DNA from: Panaeolus papilionaceus
Lineage: Eukaryota; Basidiomycota; Agaricomycetes; Agaricales
DNA length: 64,000 bases
Reading direction: 5' to 3'
Assembly (NCBI GenBank): GCA_015501605.1
Contig: JADNRZ010000004.1
Span: 2,480,001-2,544,000 of the forward strand
In this document: positions 1 through 10,400 of the stretch, one piece after another
Layout: each line of letters starts with the position of its first letter
Numbering within the stretch: position 1 is the first letter of the stretch
Program-made: the position numbers and the translations under genes
The notes under the pieces: generated by a model
Told to the model about the DNA's origin: nothing
Database searches by the model: none
The model's input: only the letters and a program-made list of their open reading frames with translations

Positions 1-632
1 CAGTTTGAGGATTCGGGGAGAGGCCCCACGAAATCAACACCAATTGATTCCCATGGGTAAGTGGGAACCGGTAGTGGATTCAAAAGTCCATAGGGCTTTT
101 GGTTGTTGCGTTTGCTGCGTTTGCACGTGCTGCAGGTCTCGCAGTACGCTTTGACGTCGGGGACAATGTCCTTCCACCATACATGTTCGCGAAGGTAGGT
201 GAGGGTTTTGGTTGTACCCAGGTGTGCCAGCAAGGAGTGTGCTTCTGAGATCACAATCTCACGCGCACTCCTTCCCTGGATGACAATTCGTGGGATACAC
301 AACAGGTCTTTCCCGTTCTCTTTCATAAACACGAGTCCGTCTCTAACCATGAAGTTTTTGAAGGACTTCGGATTTTCAACAATAGGTTTGAATGAATTGT
401 CTTCATCGTAACGCCCTTTTAATTCCTTCTCCAGGTCAATGCCATCTGCGCTGGCTACTACCTGCACCAATGATGTGTCGGGTTGTGGCTCTTCGGTGGC
501 TATGGGCTCAGGTTCAACACCCTCGCCCTCCTTTCGTCCTCCAGGTCCTTTGAGGACGAAACCGCCAGCAGTCCGAGCGGCGAATTCCTTCGCTGTCTCA
601 GGACGACCCGATTCCGCAGGTTCTACCACCAT
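1..632 (-). CDS. gypsy-1 Pol, start of integrase (partial, behind an in-frame stop)
   Basis: This is the direct, same-frame continuation of the Gag-Pol frame ending at 633. It stays open to the window edge. It encodes a linker of about 100 residues, then the integrase zinc-binding domain: a His-x4-His pair (SEAHSLLAHLG, near 220-250) and a Cys-x2-Cys pair (CETCSTCKRSK, near 110-145). The first residues of the catalytic core follow (ESIGVDFVGPLP, near 20-55). It is separated from the rest of Pol only by one TGA at 633-635. In the neighbouring repeated PRRA motif the matching codon is CGT, and CGA to TGA is a CpG transition, so the stop is probably a recent mutation. Catalytic residues after the first Asp lie outside the window. 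Confidence 0.85.
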   Translation of the reverse strand, partial: MVVEPAESGRPETAKEFAARTAGGFVLKGPGGRKEGEGVEPEPIATEEPQPDTSLVQVVASADGIDLEKELKGRYDEDNSFKPIVENPKSFKNFMVRDGLVFMKENGKDLLCIPRIVIQGRSAREIVISEAHSLLAHLGTTKTLTYLREHVWWKDIVPDVKAYCETCSTCKRSKRNNQKPYGLLNPLPVPTYPWESIGVDFVGPLPESSN

Positions 633-3600
633 TCACGCCCTCCGAGGCTTCTCCACCACGGCGAGCTCCTCAGGCTTAGGTGCTGCAGCCACACGCGCCC
701 TCCGAGGCTTTCCCACCACGGTGGTCTCCACTGGTTTAGGCACTGCAGGTGCGCGACGTGGCACACTCTTTTCGGCCTTGGTGTGCCCTTCAGGCGCCAC
801 CTTCACCGCCTCCACCACTTTAGCGGCTCTGGAGCGAGTGACCCGTCCCTCAAGGACTGCCGACAACGCCTCCATCCCGACCAGGACAGGCGTCACCGAG
901 GACAAAGATACTGTCGTATCTTCATCAACCACGTCGTGGTACGTGTACTCTGCCCTCGAGCGGACAGTACCCGGGCCCTCATTGGAGTATAAGCGGGATA
1001 GGGAGTCCGCGAGGACGTTCTCCACCCCCGGTACGTACTCTACCACAAAGTCGAAGCAGCTGATCTTTTCCAACCAGCGTGCTTGTCTCCCTGATAGATT
1101 CTTTTGGTTCAAAAGAAACAGGAGCCCCTTGTGGTCTGTGACCCAGCGAAATTTCGCGCCCTGCAGGATATCACGATGCCGTAGCATCGTCTCTATGCCT
1201 GCAAGCATTTCAACTTCGTGAGTGGGATAGTTTTGCTGAGCTGGGTTGAGCTTCGCTGAGTAGAAAGCCGCCACTTTAGCGGTTTTCCAGTTCTCCCCCT
1301 GGCTCACTACTCCAGCAATGCCCGTGGCACAACCATCTGTGACCATCCAGATAGGTGGAGCGCCCTCCGCGTAGCTCAATGGCATACGTGAGTGATTCTG
1401 CGACTCGTTCACCAATTTCTTCACGTCCTCAAACGCTCGCTGTTCTAGGAATGTCCAGCGGAAAGGTACTGCATCTCCTGTGATGCTACTGAGTACACCC
1501 ATTGGAATCCTGATTCCGGGGACGTCGTCAGCAAGGAACCCAACGGATCCAAGGAATCCACGAAGGAGATCGCGGTTGGTTGGCGTCTTCCAAGCCAACA
1601 CGCTATCCACCTTAGTGGGGTCCATTCGGATGCCGTTGTTATCGACAACCCGTCCCAAAATCACCAGCTCGTCAACAAGGAACTTCAGCTTGTCATAGGC
1701 AAGCCACAGTTTCTCGCGCGCCAGGACATCCAATACCAATAGGCAATGATCACGATGCTCTTCCAGAGTATCAGAGTATATAAAAATATCATCAAGATAG
1801 GCGTCCAAGAAGCGACCCATCCCTGATGAAAATAGGTGGTTCATCAGCGCCTGGTAAGTGGCTGGTGCATTGCAATCACCCTGTTGTACTACATGACTGA
1901 TCATGTTTCCATCAGGTGTCGTCATCGTCGTGCGATGGACGTGCTCAGGTACTATCCTGATTTGTTCATAGGCGGCCTTCATATCCAGGGAAGAACGAAA
2001 AGGCTTATTCGCCACCCGCCTCAGTATACCCTCAATGTCAGGCAACGGGGAGGTGAGCTTTACAGTATTCTTGTTGCGCTCGCGCAAGTCAATGACTGTT
2101 CGCAATTCAGGCTTATCCCGCTTCGGCTTAGGGATTAACAACATCGGTACGGTGTTTCCTCCCGAGGTGATTTCCCAGCGACCAGTACTCAAGTACTTAT
2201 CGCGTTTCTCAGCCCACTGTGCCCGAAAAACTTCTGGGCATTTAGAAGGACGCCACGGATACACCTTGTTCTCGTCGATCAAGGGTATCGTGTGGTTAAT
2301 CGCTCGGAGTGGGGGCAATGGTGTGTCCTCCATTTCCTTGCACAATGGTTTGGCCTGCGCTAATAGCTCCTCGCGAACTCTAGTAACGTCGTCATTGCCC
2401 AAATCTACGCCACTGGCGATCACCCGTGTGTCTGGTCCAGGTGGTACGGGTAGAGATGAGGTACTCCCCACCACCACTCGCGCTGGGTTCAGGCCCAAAC
2501 ACACCTGGTGCTGGTACATAAACGGAGTACCCAAGATGAGATCGTATGAGCTCACGTTAATGACATCAAAGGTACGTTGCTCCGAGATGTCCTGATACTC
2601 AATGCGTGCTGACGTGCGTGCAGTGATTTTCGAGCGAGATCCCTGGACTGCCAACTGCAGCGTAATGGGATTCTCGAGCTTTTCACGCTTCAACTGAAGC
2701 TGATCTGCCAACGCGGACGACATGAAGTCCCCCAGTGAACCACTATCAAGCAGCGCCCGAGCAGGGTGTCCATTCACATTCACCACCACCACTAGGGGTT
2801 TAGGGACTCTCCTTCCGGTCCCTTTGGGAGCCACGGAGTTCTGTTGTACCCCGATGTAAGTGTTACGAGGCATCTGCGCCCCGTACACTGATATCCCATT
2901 ATCTGAGTCATGCGAGGCATCATGAACGTGCTCGTCCTCAGACGGCAAGATATCATGGACGCGTTCGTCATCAGACGAAGAGTACATCCCGGTACCCTCT
3001 CCCTCGTCCTCCGAGTCGGTGTCATTGTAACAACCACCTTCATCATCGGTATTGGATACGGACTGCAACCCTGGCATTTCGTCGTTGGTGGAGTCACCTT
3101 GACTGCTGCCATCGTCGTCATCATCATCCGATGATGAGTCCGTCTCGTATTCGAAGAGATCGGTTAAACGATCCTCTTCATCATCGGACCCGACTAGATC
3201 CAGCATCCGCAAGAACACGCGACATTCTAGCTCCAACTCGTACCATGCAATCACCATAAAGTCTGGATCATGCAGGCACTTAATGGGCAGGAAGTACGTA
3301 TCGTTTCGGTTGTGATCAATAACGGTCATGTACTGATCATTCCCAGGTCCTCGTACTACACGATAACGCTGGTATCCCCATCGTGAGAAGTCGGGGGGTG
3401 AGAGCTCGTCGTAATGATAAGGCTCTCCCCACTCGAGTATCTCCTCAATTTTCCCCTCGACGAACCGGCCGATGGTAGTACCGAGGCCCAAGCAGCCAGC
3501 ACTCCAATCTGCCAACTCGCGAGGCCAATCCTCAAGATCGCGATGGGAGCACATTTGTCTGGCATACCAGAGCCCTACATCGAACTCGGGTTTGAACAAC

Positions 3601-6600
3601 CACATGTAGGGTACTGTGGATACTACGGCGCATCGTGCGTCGTAGATTTCCAAGCAGTTTCCCTTATCGGGACTGTCATATATGAGGAATCTCTCACTGC
3701 GTTGAGAGTATTCGGAGTCCTCAGGACCTCTGCTTCTGTGGTCGCCTGGATAAGGCGCGCCCCGTTTCAGGGCATCCTCCAGAGCATCCACGAACCAGTC
3801 CCCTACACGGCGAGACCGTGGTATGTAGGCAGCCGGGGCAGTCCATCCCGAATTCTCAATATCTTTTTCAACATCATACCTCTCCGCGAGATCCTCAGCA
3901 GGTAAGTAGTCGTGATCTTCCTCCATGAGTGGACTTAGTGACTCAGCGGCATGCAGCCTCTCGGAGATCTTCACTCTTTCCAGGATCCCCTTTCTGTCCA
4001 TAGCAGTGGGGAAGCTTGGAGGCAAATCAAAGGTGCGTGATAACAATCCTCTGCGACCTTCAACAGCATGTTGATACCATTTAACTAGGTTAAATTGTGG
4101 GTTCTTCAACAATCGCTCAGGGATCAACACAAACATGTCCCTGACTGCATCGTTGATGCAACACTCGCCTGAGGATTCATCATACATCTGTACGTCGAAT
4201 CGCCAGTCGCGATCGTCTTCTGAAGATAACGATGGATAATATTTTCTAGCCCCGTCTCGGAGCAGCGCAGTGGCCACTTCAAGATGCGGTTTACCCATAG
4301 GTCTGCCCCAATAGCCTTCTCGGGCTATACCGGACCTTCGTGAGCAGAATGTAGCCCAATGTTCAACAATGTTGAACTCCTCGGATTCTAGATCGGTGAT
4401 CTTAACAGGTGTGCAAATTTGTCGCAACTGGTCATAAATCATATATTCACGACGATTACTGACACGCAGTTTATAACGGAAGGGAATTCCTCCCCTTCCT
4501 TGCTCCAGTACCACTGGTGGATCACCTGGGTAAGGTTGATTCTCGTTCAACAGTTGCATGGCTAACATTTCGCTAGCCTCGCCAATATGCTTACGTATGG
4601 ACCTCGTTTCCGATGGTTCAAACCAGTCTTCGTATTTTGTCCAAGGACCTAACACAGGTACCCTAGGTGGGTCCCTGCTATCTCGTTCGCGTTCTGAAAA
4701 TATTGCCATCCCCACAGGCAACGATTCCAGTATACCATTATCGTTGTCCTCTGTGACGAAGTCAACACGATGTGCTGTGAACCCAGGAGGCTTTGATCCC
4801 GAAGCCGTCACCGAGTTATTTGTTTTGCAATTACGAGATAAGTGTCCAGGTTCTTTGCATTTAAAGCATTTCCCCTCAGCCGATAACGCAGCTCGTTCCT
4901 TATCAGACAACGTTGGGTTGCCTCGCCCTCCAGAGTTAGGTTTACCCCCACCCGAATTCGCAGGGTTGTTCCCCCTGGCCTGATTCTGGTTATTCCTCTG
5001 ATTACCAGAGGAGCCATTATTAGCCGCAGGGCGACTTCCACCATTCCCATTCGAGTTGCCTCGATTGGACGCGTGTCGGTTGTTGTTGCCTCCGTTAAGT
5101 GTTGAGTTGGAGGTAGTCCCTCGTCCTCGCCCTACGGGAGCGCCGGAGTTTCCACTCCGATTGTTGTCTCTTCTAAAGGAAGACGATCCAGCGTTGGCAT
5201 TGCCTGACCCCTTCATCAATGTCTTTTCAGACATCTCGTGAATCATGGCTGCCTGCCTGATGGGTTCCAGGGACGCGGTCTCCGCATTGTACCTGTCCCG
5301 GATAAGAGCAGCTTGAATGGAGGATTTTAATCCTTTCACGAATTTGAGCACCTTGTCTCTTTCGCTATCAATACCGATCATATTCCAGAGCTCTTCCAAT
5401 TGGTGGAAGTATCTGGTGATAGACTTGTCCCCTTGTTGCAGACTTGCCAGCCTATCTCGCAGCGTGGTCTTGTAATCAGGAGGAAATATGTAATCAAAGA
5501 GTCCTGAATAGAACCCGTCTAATGTCCATTCCTCAGATTCATGAGCTACACGTTGTGTATAGTAATCATAAGCGGGACCCTCAAGAAAATGAGAGATCAT
5601 AGAGACCGCTCGGTAACTAGGGATTCGTCCATCTCGGACGTACTCATTGCATTCCCGAATGAAACGATGATAAGCGCGGGTGTCTGCCTGCCCTCCGTAT
5701 GCCTTTGGTGGCACAGGCTTCACCAGCATGCGAGGTTCTCGACTCCTAGATCGAGAACGACGACGCCTACCATTAGATCTGCCTCCAGATCGTCTGGCAT
5801 GTCGTCCCTCCTTCGCTCGTCGATTACGCTTAGAGCGCGATCGTGATCTGGAGTGGCGACGGCGTCGCTTGCGTCGAGATCCTGAACTCGTACTGCTGGA
5901 CCCACTCGATGAAGAGTCGGACTCTGAGCTACTGGAGTCGCTAGACTCAGAATACGAAGGGTCCCTTGCTTTCGCGTGGCGGCCCTTGGGTTTAGCAGTC
6001 CTGATGGCTTTCCCGAGATAGCTTCGGGGGTCCAGTTGATGACTAGGTCTCATGGATTCCCCTCTTTGTTGCCATTCAGGTCCGAAATTGCCCATAGGCG
6101 CTTGGGATGCTGATGCATTAGCCCCAGGTGCCCATTCTAGGTTAGGGCGGAAGACCTCAGGTTCTCCCCGAGGCTCATATCTGGGCTGTACGTCTTTATC
6201 GATGGCCCGTCGATCTTTTCGGCGTTCAGCTTTACGAGCAGCCTTTTGGCGCTCAACATTATATTGGTCTAGCAACTGTCGTTGCAGGACCGGATCAACC
6301 TCGTCTTCATCGAGGTTTAATCCTCCCCAGTTACGGGGGTCCACCCCATTACCCTTAGGTTGGGATGGTCCAGGTCGACGATCAGACTCACTGTCACTCG
6401 AGGAGGGTGAGTCACTATCATCAACATTCTTCCTCTTTCGGCGCGCGCGCTTACTCGAGCCACTGGTACGTTTATTACGACGCTCAATGGTATCTTTCTG
6501 TTCTTTGGATAACTGAGCCTCAGCCTTAGCGATGACTGGGTCAATACCCTTCTTGACAATAGGAGATTGGGGAGGGGTACTAGTAACCATCCTCTCCCAA

Positions 6601-7109
6601 TTCTTTCTTAAAGCCTTAGCTTCACGGCGTGTGGTAGAACCAACACTACGTGCACGGCGGGGCTTATGATGACTAACGGCAGTCCACAACTCGCCATCGT
6701 CCTCATCTGAACTAACATCACTCAAGGGAGATGAAAAGTCCGGCTTGTATTTCAACCTATCTACTACATCACTAGGTGCAGAAGAATTTTCTTCATCAGG
6801 CTTCGGGCCCGATGATAAGAAGGAGGTCCGTGCGTTTTCGGCACTTCTCTCGTAGCTTTTGGTGACTATCCCCCCTTCAACAGAGTTGGTAGGAGAGGAA
6901 GGGCGCGAGGCAGCCACATCGCTGTATAGGCGAGCGGCTCCCTCTAATGCGTCCCTGACCGATGCGCTAGCACCTTGATCGCCAGAATCGGCGATCGCGG
7001 CCCCGAACAGGACACGATTGACAGGGAGGGGCTTACCTTTCCCGACACTGTTAGTAGCAGCATCGGTCGTCCCAGTACGAGTACGGAGATTGTACGTGCG
7101 AGGCATCAT
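633..7109 (-). CDS. gypsy-1 Gag-Pol polyprotein (Gag, protease, reverse transcriptase, RNase H)
   Basis: A single 2158-residue frame from ATG at 7109 (a second ATG follows directly). The frame is open 30 codons further up, but that part is leader-like. Numbered from the top of the open frame at 7199: a basic and serine-rich N-terminus; a capsid-like Gag domain at about 491-665; a Cys-x2-Cys-x4-His-x4-Cys zinc knuckle (CFKCKEPGHLSRNC) near 777-790; a region with four diverged copies of a module of about 80-100 residues at 855-1330; an acidic stretch; a retropepsin with active site LLDSG near 1482; reverse transcriptase with YLDD near 1800; RNase H with VTDG near 1950. It ends at the TGA at 633-635, with integrase downstream in the same frame. 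The protein copies the element's RNA into DNA and packages it. The region between Gag and protease is much longer than usual for the family. Confidence 0.93.
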   Translation of the reverse strand: MMPRTYNLRTRTGTTDAATNSVGKGKPLPVNRVLFGAAIADSGDQGASASVRDALEGAARLYSDVAASRPSSPTNSVEGGIVTKSYERSAENARTSFLSSGPKPDEENSSAPSDVVDRLKYKPDFSSPLSDVSSDEDDGELWTAVSHHKPRRARSVGSTTRREAKALRKNWERMVTSTPPQSPIVKKGIDPVIAKAEAQLSKEQKDTIERRNKRTSGSSKRARRKRKNVDDSDSPSSSDSESDRRPGPSQPKGNGVDPRNWGGLNLDEDEVDPVLQRQLLDQYNVERQKAARKAERRKDRRAIDKDVQPRYEPRGEPEVFRPNLEWAPGANASASQAPMGNFGPEWQQRGESMRPSHQLDPRSYLGKAIRTAKPKGRHAKARDPSYSESSDSSSSESDSSSSGSSSTSSGSRRKRRRRHSRSRSRSKRNRRAKEGRHARRSGGRSNGRRRRSRSRSREPRMLVKPVPPKAYGGQADTRAYHRFIRECNEYVRDGRIPSYRAVSMISHFLEGPAYDYYTQRVAHESEEWTLDGFYSGLFDYIFPPDYKTTLRDRLASLQQGDKSITRYFHQLEELWNMIGIDSERDKVLKFVKGLKSSIQAALIRDRYNAETASLEPIRQAAMIHEMSEKTLMKGSGNANAGSSSFRRDNNRSGNSGAPVGRGRGTTSNSTLNGGNNNRHASNRGNSNGNGGSRPAANNGSSGNQRNNQNQARGNNPANSGGGKPNSGGRGNPTLSDKERAALSAEGKCFKCKEPGHLSRNCKTNNSVTASGSKPPGFTAHRVDFVTEDNDNGILESLPVGMAIFSERERDSRDPPRVPVLGPWTKYEDWFEPSETRSIRKHIGEASEMLAMQLLNENQPYPGDPPVVLEQGRGGIPFRYKLRVSNRREYMIYDQLRQICTPVKITDLESEEFNIVEHWATFCSRRSGIAREGYWGRPMGKPHLEVATALLRDGARKYYPSLSSEDDRDWRFDVQMYDESSGECCINDAVRDMFVLIPERLLKNPQFNLVKWYQHAVEGRRGLLSRTFDLPPSFPTAMDRKGILERVKISERLHAAESLSPLMEEDHDYLPAEDLAERYDVEKDIENSGWTAPAAYIPRSRRVGDWFVDALEDALKRGAPYPGDHRSRGPEDSEYSQRSERFLIYDSPDKGNCLEIYDARCAVVSTVPYMWLFKPEFDVGLWYARQMCSHRDLEDWPRELADWSAGCLGLGTTIGRFVEGKIEEILEWGEPYHYDELSPPDFSRWGYQRYRVVRGPGNDQYMTVIDHNRNDTYFLPIKCLHDPDFMVIAWYELELECRVFLRMLDLVGSDDEEDRLTDLFEYETDSSSDDDDDDGSSQGDSTNDEMPGLQSVSNTDDEGGCYNDTDSEDEGEGTGMYSSSDDERVHDILPSEDEHVHDASHDSDNGISVYGAQMPRNTYIGVQQNSVAPKGTGRRVPKPLVVVVNVNGHPARALLDSGSLGDFMSSALADQLQLKREKLENPITLQLAVQGSRSKITARTSARIEYQDISEQRTFDVINVSSYDLILGTPFMYQHQVCLGLNPARVVVGSTSSLPVPPGPDTRVIASGVDLGNDDVTRVREELLAQAKPLCKEMEDTPLPPLRAINHTIPLIDENKVYPWRPSKCPEVFRAQWAEKRDKYLSTGRWEITSGGNTVPMLLIPKPKRDKPELRTVIDLRERNKNTVKLTSPLPDIEGILRRVANKPFRSSLDMKAAYEQIRIVPEHVHRTTMTTPDGNMISHVVQQGDCNAPATYQALMNHLFSSGMGRFLDAYLDDIFIYSDTLEEHRDHCLLVLDVLAREKLWLAYDKLKFLVDELVILGRVVDNNGIRMDPTKVDSVLAWKTPTNRDLLRGFLGSVGFLADDVPGIRIPMGVLSSITGDAVPFRWTFLEQRAFEDVKKLVNESQNHSRMPLSYAEGAPPIWMVTDGCATGIAGVVSQGENWKTAKVAAFYSAKLNPAQQNYPTHEVEMLAGIETMLRHRDILQGAKFRWVTDHKGLLFLLNQKNLSGRQARWLEKISCFDFVVEYVPGVENVLADSLSRLYSNEGPGTVRSRAEYTYHDVVDEDTTVSLSSVTPVLVGMEALSAVLEGRVTRSRAAKVVEAVKVAPEGHTKAEKSVPRRAPAVPKPVETTVVGKPRRARVAAAPKPEELAVVEKPRRA

Positions 7110-7473
7110 TGTAGCAGTTAGATTGAAAATAAAGATTTTTTTTAAAGCAAGTGAAAATTTTAAGTTGGTCGTCTGAGTTGGTAGTTCCTGGGAGATCAAA
7201 CCAGTAGGTCCTAACGCGAGACGACTTGGGAGGTTTTGGAGTTTTTAAGAGAGCTTGTTAAGCTAGAATATACCTTTAGACACGAAAAAAGATGTGACGA
7301 AAGCCAAACAGCGGAGTTTCGGCACACGGTTCAGACTTGGTAGTCGTGGTTTCAAAGATCGATTCTAAAGAACAAGACGACAAAAATTGTTTATCTAGGA
7401 TAATCTAACGTCTTTGGAAAATAATATGTGCAAAGGAAAAGGTGACTGGTGACTAAGGATAGTTATCGTTACA
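7110..7473 (-). repeat. gypsy-1 leader and probable 5' LTR
   Basis: Non-coding stretch between the Gag start and the end of the duplicated block. By position it must hold the 5' LTR and primer-binding site. The outer end reads TGTAACGATAAC on the minus strand. I could not fix the inner LTR end or a convincing primer-binding site, because the matching 3' LTR is outside the window. Confidence 0.4.
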
Positions 7474-10400
7474 AGCTGTCCACGTGTCCGCATCCGTGCA
7501 GGTTGCTCCCAACCACATACCACCCTCACCTGCCACTGAGCTCAACTGGCACCAGACTCTTCCTCTGTCCTTTTTCCTCCTTTGATTACTTTCAGATTCG
7601 GCTTTAAAGGTTCATTGCTACCTTTGGACGAAGTAGACCTTTCAAAGACAGAGATGGTGAGGATTGGATGGGGATGTTCTTTTTGGTGCTGGTGAACTTG
7701 TCGACGGTGTAATGGGTTAGGTGGAGGGGGGATCATGGTATAAATAATGTATTTACTGGATTCTTCAACTGACTTCAAGTACATATACGTGAGTCGACTT
7801 CAGCGGGTATTTTTGTATATCCCAACTCTGACTGACCTCATCGCTTTCAGTGTCCTTGTGTAGTGCACTGTCAACTCTTTTTTCTGGCTTGATTTTGACT
7901 TGCTCTAGGACGGTACATGAAGTAATAATCACCCTTGCACCTGTCCTTCAAACGCTGAAGCTGTGAAGCTCCAAATGCTGATACTATATCACGCATCATA
8001 AGCCGTTTCAAACGGATCTCTCATCGTCACCGTTGGCGTTGTCTATTTATCTCGTTTTGTCTTCTCTTATTCTGAGCCACGGATCTGGGTTTCGTCTCAT
8101 CAGTCTTCGTCATTGCTCATTCTTCTTCCCTTATTGGTGGTTTTATATTCACCTAAAATATTCCTTTGATTATAGGAACCCTTCAACATGCACGGGGCTC
8201 TTGTGGACCATGAGTTACGACGTATTGCCAGCAGCCGAATATGCCTTTGCATATAGTTCCAGATGACGGCGCAGAGAGGTGAGATTTATTTTATTTCTCC
8301 CCTTTCTGAAGCGTGTAGATCCTGACGATGGCCCAAAAAGATGTCGCGATCAACCACTGTTCATATCGCAATTCTGCAGGGGGTTTACACCGGGATACAT
8401 TGCAGGAAGGCTGGATGGAGGTTGTCGTTTAGTAATTCGCGAGAAAGGGATGTTGGAGCGACGAGTGGAGGAAGGTGGTTAGCGACCTGGTGTTTCTACA
8501 ACCGGGAGGGCCAACGGTGTCGTTTATATTATTTCTGATTTCAAATGCCAGCGCGTATCAACTGACCTCGGGATTGTTGCCAGCATCTTAGTTGCATCCG
8601 CAATCAGTAACTTGGTCATGGACTCTCGTTTTCATACGATGGCTGCTGCTCTCCCCACCCTACCTCAACATACCAACGCCCCTCATCACCAGGTAGCTCG
8701 CTGGTGGTACGCACAACCTGCAACTACCGATAAAGAGTACGACAAGAAGGTTTTATCATGAACGTATCACCGACTGCAGCGACACAATGTCTGACACGTC
8801 ATCAAATGTTTTTGTTGGTTCTCCCTCTGTCCTCTACGACCATATCCAGAAAACATTCTATCAGAAAAGCACTATCGTCGCTGCGAGCCTCCTACCACCA
8901 ATGTAATTCCATCACCACCTGTCGTTCATCCTCTGCCCCTAAACCGTTAAAAATGCCCGACTCCACCATCGTGCTCACAAATAACCACTCACTTCGCTTA
9001 TCTCCTACCCCATCATCTTCACAACACAACCCTTACCGTCTCCCAAACCAGCTTCTATCTACCTCGGCATAATGGCGTCTTCTCCGTCACATCACTCATG
9101 TATTATCACCAGTATCGCTCCCTGTCTGCAAACAGACGCATCCCCACCTATCACGAGTCGTTGCCATTGCCACCTGGTCAACCCAATTGCTCAATGTTCA
9201 CCTCGTCGTTGTTTTAGTCAAACATTTTTATATTGTCGTCCTCATCACGGTCAAAGTGGGATATGGGTGGCGAAAGGCAAGGCTGCAAGTTGACGGAGAC
9301 GAAAAAGGAAGGTGGTGTCGCCTCGGCTACCGGGCGATACCGACTGCAAGCACTTTGGCCCATAACTCAAGCCAGGATGACCGGATCGTTCTCACTCCTC
9401 ACATACCGCAAACCACAACACCTGACGCTGCTTTTCAAGGTCTCTTGCTAGCCCTAGGTGTCGCCGATGCCGCAGCAGGCGTCATTGTTCGTCGTCCTCG
9501 GAGTGTTGTGTGACTTTGCGGTACAGGTGATATTTTGGATTTTGAGTCGTGTTGGGATAGGGTTGGCGGTTGGGGAGGGGGTTAGAATGACGAGTAGGAT
9601 GAGAGAGAAAAACTTTCTCTGTTGCAGGTTATGGAACGCAGCAGGATACGACGGAGATTGAGGAAGGAGATAGCAAAAACGATGGTGTGTTCGTCGTTAA
9701 CCCCTTATTTATCCCAATCAGCATACTCTGATCAACGGTACCCCACAGCGCTGTTCCATTTCTCTCTATCCCTTCACTACGTTGTTTATACTATCAAATT
9801 CACTAATATTCCTTCCTTCAGAGTCATGCTGACTTGTGCAGCTACTTCCCACCAGGATGTATGTTGGTCGCTTTCCGCGACGCGTGTCATTCTGGGTCCC
9901 TACTCGGTCAGTCCTAGGACCTCATTTTACCTCATAGTCTAAATGTACCAATTATGCCGTTTAAATGTCTTCAGTGTTTCAGGTGTAGCGGAGCATATGT
10001 CCCTTCGGTCAACAAGGGCCGACGACGTTCACGATTGGAGCAAAACAATGAGTGCGTCCTTCCACATCTCCCTCAATAACCATAGACACCGCTCAAATCT
10101 TTCATTTCCAAAAGAGAGCGTGCTCAAGCACGTACTTTTACAGACCCCTGGCCTGTCATTCCCGCATAATGTCTGACCGTCATTTATAGGTCTCTATCCA
10201 CACATAACGCCTTCATAAATCGTGCTCGCGGTCCCAGCACCATCGATGGGATTCTCAAGCCCAACAACTCATCCGCCATGCCCAGCTACCGACCAGCTCC
10301 TCGTGGCCCTTCATCTCTATCGAAAGGATTTGAAGCGCACACTTGTGCTCCTCCGCTACCCCCCAAGACCTCAATCCCAATACCATCACTCGCACCAAAA

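Larger units (their letters stand above)
1..7473 (-). mobile_element. Ty3/gypsy LTR retrotransposon gypsy-1, 3' part outside the window
   Basis: A minus-strand retroelement with the order Gag, zinc knuckle, protease, reverse transcriptase, RNase H, integrase, which is the Ty3/gypsy order. It enters at about 7473 and leaves through the left edge inside integrase, so the 3' LTR is not visible and the 5' LTR cannot be confirmed by comparison. The upper boundary is placed where the repeat block shared with 27044 onward begins. On the minus strand the element would start TGTAACGATAAC, a plausible TG start for a fungal LTR. Except for one in-frame stop in Pol the coding frame is open throughout. 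Confidence 0.85.

Noticed and set aside
439..6516. Many plus-strand open frames of 60-260 codons across gypsy-1
   Set aside because: They lie antisense to the long Gag-Pol frame, have biased composition, and show no motifs; they are shadows of the minus-strand gene.
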